Shown here: piece after piece, positions 62,326 to 64,000 of the stretch
How the letters are laid out: the number at the start of each line of letters is the position of its first letter
Position numbering within the stretch: the stretch's first letter is position 1
Assembly (NCBI RefSeq): GCF_011761235.1
Contig: NZ_JAAOYW010000003.1
Span: 124,001-188,000, forward strand
From: Frigoribacterium faeni
GTDB lineage: Bacteria > Actinomycetota > Actinomycetes > Actinomycetales > Microbacteriaceae
DNA length: 64,000 nt
Direction of reading: 5' to 3'
Notes under the pieces: generated by a model
Database searches by the model: none
The model's input: only the letters and a program-made list of their open reading frames with translations
What the model was told of the DNA's origin: nothing
Made by a program: the position numbers and the translations under genes

Positions 62326-63777
62326 GTGCTGTTCCTCGCCGCAGCCATCCTGTCCGCTTCGATCCACCTCACGGGTGCGGTCGTCGCCCCGGTCGTGCCC
62401 GCAGGGGTCTCCGAGGCCGCGACGACGGAGCACGGCGCGGCCGATGCCTCCTCGTCGGTCGACGGCACCGGCACCGGCAGCGGCCCCGGCTCCGCAGCCG
62501 ACGCCCCCGTGCCGGGCCCGCGGGCCGGGCAGCTCTCCCGGGCGTGTGACCCGACGGCGCCCACGGCCTGCCTCGACGCGCTGGCCACGGCCGACGTGCG
62601 CGACCTCGACGCCTTCGCCGCCTCGCTGGACGCGTCCGGCGACGACACCGCGGCCCTCGTCGACGGGATCGCCTCCGCGCGGTCGGCCGACGAGGTCGCG
62701 ACCTGGTGGGCCGGACTCGAGGACTCCCGGCAGCTGACGGTGGCCGCCCGGCTGCCCGGCCTCGTGGGCGGGCTCGAGGGCGTGCCCTACGCCACGCGCG
62801 ACCAGGCGAACCGCCTGTTCCTCGTCGCCGCCCGGGCGGCCGTCGACGCCAGGATCGGGACGCCGGCCGAGCGGGCGGACGACGAGGCGCGGTCGGCCAT
62901 GCTCGCGCAGGTCGCGGCGGCGGTCGGCGGCCGCGCGAGCGGGGACGCCGAGCGGCACCTCGTCGTGCTCGACACCGTCCTGCCGGGGCGCGCCGCGGTC
63001 GCCGTCGGCGACCTCGACACGGCCGACGACGTGACCCTGCTCGTGCCGGGCATGTTCTTCACCGTGGCCAGCCAGCTCGTCGACTGGACCGACACGGCCG
63101 GCGACCTCTACGACGAGCAGCGCTCGTGGACCTACCTGCTCGCCACGGCCGACGACGACCGGATGGACCAGGTCGCGGTCGTCGCCTGGCTCGGCTACCG
63201 GACCCCGGACCTGACGAACGTCTACGGTCTCGACCTCGCCCGTGCCGGGGCCGACCGCCTCGAGGACTCGATCGCCGGGCTCGACGCGACCCGCGCCTCC
63301 TCGCCGGCCCGGGTCACCGTGGTGGCCCACTCGTACGGCTCCACGACGGCCACTCTGGCCCTGTCGGCCGGCACGGTGTCGGTCGACTCGCTCGTGCTGC
63401 TCGGCTCGCCGGGCAGCGTCGTGCCCTCCGTGTCGATGCTCGACGTCGTCGGCGGCGACGTGTTCGCCGCCGCCGGGGGCTTCGACCCGGTCGCCGGCAG
63501 CGCGTTCTTCGGCGCCGACCCCGGCACGGCCGGCTTCGGCGCCGTGGTGCTGCACACCGGAGGAGGCGCGGACGACGTCACGGGACGCCCGCTCGCCGCC
63601 GCCCTCGGCCACAACTCCTACCTCGTGCCCGGCACCGAGACGCTGCGCAGCACGGCGCTGATCGGGCTGGGGCGCGGCGCGCTGGCGGCCGGGCGGTCGC
63701 CGCACCCGGTCGGCCCCGCCCCGGAGGCGCCCGACCTGACGCTCGTCCGGCCGCAGGACGTCCTGCTGCGCGACTGA
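62326..63777 (+). CDS. Secreted alpha/beta hydrolase, DUF1023 family
   Basis: Protein of 483 residues. The N-terminus is a short signal or anchor (LFLAAAILSASIHLTGAVVAP) with a probable cleavage near SEAA. A Ser/Gly/Thr linker and a helical region (about 70-215) follow. The DUF1023 alpha/beta-hydrolase domain covers about 215-440: VTLLVPGMFFTVASQLVD, VAWLGYRTPDLTNVYG, VVAHSYGSTTATLAL (nucleophile Ser in HSYGS), LVLLGSPGSVV and a late LGHNSYL with the catalytic His. It could be an esterase or lipase working outside the cell. GTG start with GGGGGAAAG upstream. Substrate unknown. Confidence 0.8.
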   Translation: MLFLAAAILSASIHLTGAVVAPVVPAGVSEAATTEHGAADASSSVDGTGTGSGPGSAADAPVPGPRAGQLSRACDPTAPTACLDALATADVRDLDAFAASLDASGDDTAALVDGIASARSADEVATWWAGLEDSRQLTVAARLPGLVGGLEGVPYATRDQANRLFLVAARAAVDARIGTPAERADDEARSAMLAQVAAAVGGRASGDAERHLVVLDTVLPGRAAVAVGDLDTADDVTLLVPGMFFTVASQLVDWTDTAGDLYDEQRSWTYLLATADDDRMDQVAVVAWLGYRTPDLTNVYGLDLARAGADRLEDSIAGLDATRASSPARVTVVAHSYGSTTATLALSAGTVSVDSLVLLGSPGSVVPSVSMLDVVGGDVFAAAGGFDPVAGSAFFGADPGTAGFGAVVLHTGGGADDVTGRPLAAALGHNSYLVPGTETLRSTALIGLGRGALAAGRSPHPVGPAPEAPDLTLVRPQDVLLRD

Positions 63778-63835
63778 GCCCCGGCGACGGCCGCGCGGGC
63801 GGCACGGTCCGCGCCGCGGGCCGGGTGCCTCCCCG

Positions 63836-63841
63836 TAAGAT
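63836..63841 (+). promoter_or_regulatory. Possible -10 box of the gatC operon
   Basis: TAAGAT, about 52 bases before the gatC ATG at 63894; GGAG lies six bases before that start. Confidence 0.4.
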
Positions 63842-63893
63842 CGTCGGGTACCCCCAGCCGCGGTACCCCAGACGAACCACGTGACGGAGCAGC

Positions 63894-64000
63894 ATGTCTG
63901 AAATCACGCGCGAACAGGTGGAGCACCTCGCAGGTCTCGCCCGCATCGCCCTCACCCCCGACGAGATCGAGACCATGACGCGGGAGCTCGGGCAGATCGT
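63894..64000 (+). CDS. gatC: Asp-tRNA(Asn)/Glu-tRNA(Gln) amidotransferase subunit C, N-terminal part
   Basis: First 35 residues of GatC, cut by the window edge. MSEITREQVEHLAGLARIAL and TPDEIETMTRELGQIV match the start of the family (the HLA.LARI.L and EL..I motifs). GatC holds GatA and GatB together in the complex that converts mischarged Glu-tRNA(Gln) or Asp-tRNA(Asn). The ATG has GGAG six bases upstream. gatA should follow. Confidence 0.92.
   Translation, partial: MSEITREQVEHLAGLARIALTPDEIETMTRELGQI

Overview
The window is a stretch of core chromosome from a very GC-rich actinobacterium. Gene content and order point to the Microbacteriaceae (inference, no search was run). The signs are short actinobacterial families (DUF3117, DUF3107, DUF3039), adnAB instead of recBCD or addAB, the UPF0182/Lon-PDZ/metalloprotease block, dense GTG starts with GTGA overlaps, and a teichoic-acid-type glycopolymer cluster. 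No transposase, integrase, phage gene, CRISPR array or rRNA was seen. Two tRNA genes are present (initiator tRNA-Met and tRNA-Leu with anticodon UAG).

Layout. 0-8.4 kb: end of dapE, a PIG-V-like mannosyltransferase, DUF3117, an O-methyltransferase, tatB, a LysR regulator, a 40-residue membrane peptide behind a foldable leader, then the minus-strand run CBS/MgtE-N protein, DUF1003 protein and Mrp, and a general stress protein. Much of this order recalls the Rv1202-Rv1235 region of Mycobacterium tuberculosis, but without sigE-rseA-htrA. 8.5-18 kb: a lipoprotein, a three-gene copper-type locus (membrane protein, YcnI, CopC), aminopeptidase P, a 23-bp tandem repeat, an endonuclease/exonuclease/phosphatase protein, a PHP phosphoesterase and a DEAD-box RNA helicase. 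17.7-35.9 kb: a block resembling Rv3193c-Rv3211 of M. tuberculosis. It holds a ferritin-like protein, DUF3107, adnA-adnB, a phosphotransferase that looks like a pseudokinase, nudC, a short uvrD2, a ThiF-like protein, a zincin-like protein, a PDZ/Lon protein and the large UPF0182 membrane protein. whiB7 and the ABC1 kinase are missing from it.

36-41 kb: initiator tRNA, glycerate kinase, a PLP aminotransferase and a membrane-anchored HtrA protease with a Q/P/S/Y-rich N-terminus. 41-49 kb: a cell-envelope glycopolymer cluster. Plus-strand assembly genes (two GT2 glycosyltransferases, a CDP-alcohol phosphatidyltransferase and a TagB/TagF-like transferase) face minus-strand export and activation genes (TagGH-type ABC exporter and a nucleotidyltransferase). 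An XRE regulator and two small proteins lie between them. 49-54 kb: an ABC transporter whose ATPase carries an unusual 266-residue N-terminal extension, DUF3039 and pncB. 54-64 kb: murI-rph-rdgB, dedA, tRNA-Leu, an MFS transporter, mnmA-ligA, a DUF1023 alpha/beta hydrolase and the start of gatC.

A recurring layout runs through the window. At least 17 genes have a TANNNT hexamer 6-8 bases (most often exactly six) before the start codon and no Shine-Dalgarno sequence, which fits leaderless transcripts. Genes inside operons overlap by GTGA or ATGA, or carry a clear Shine-Dalgarno sequence.
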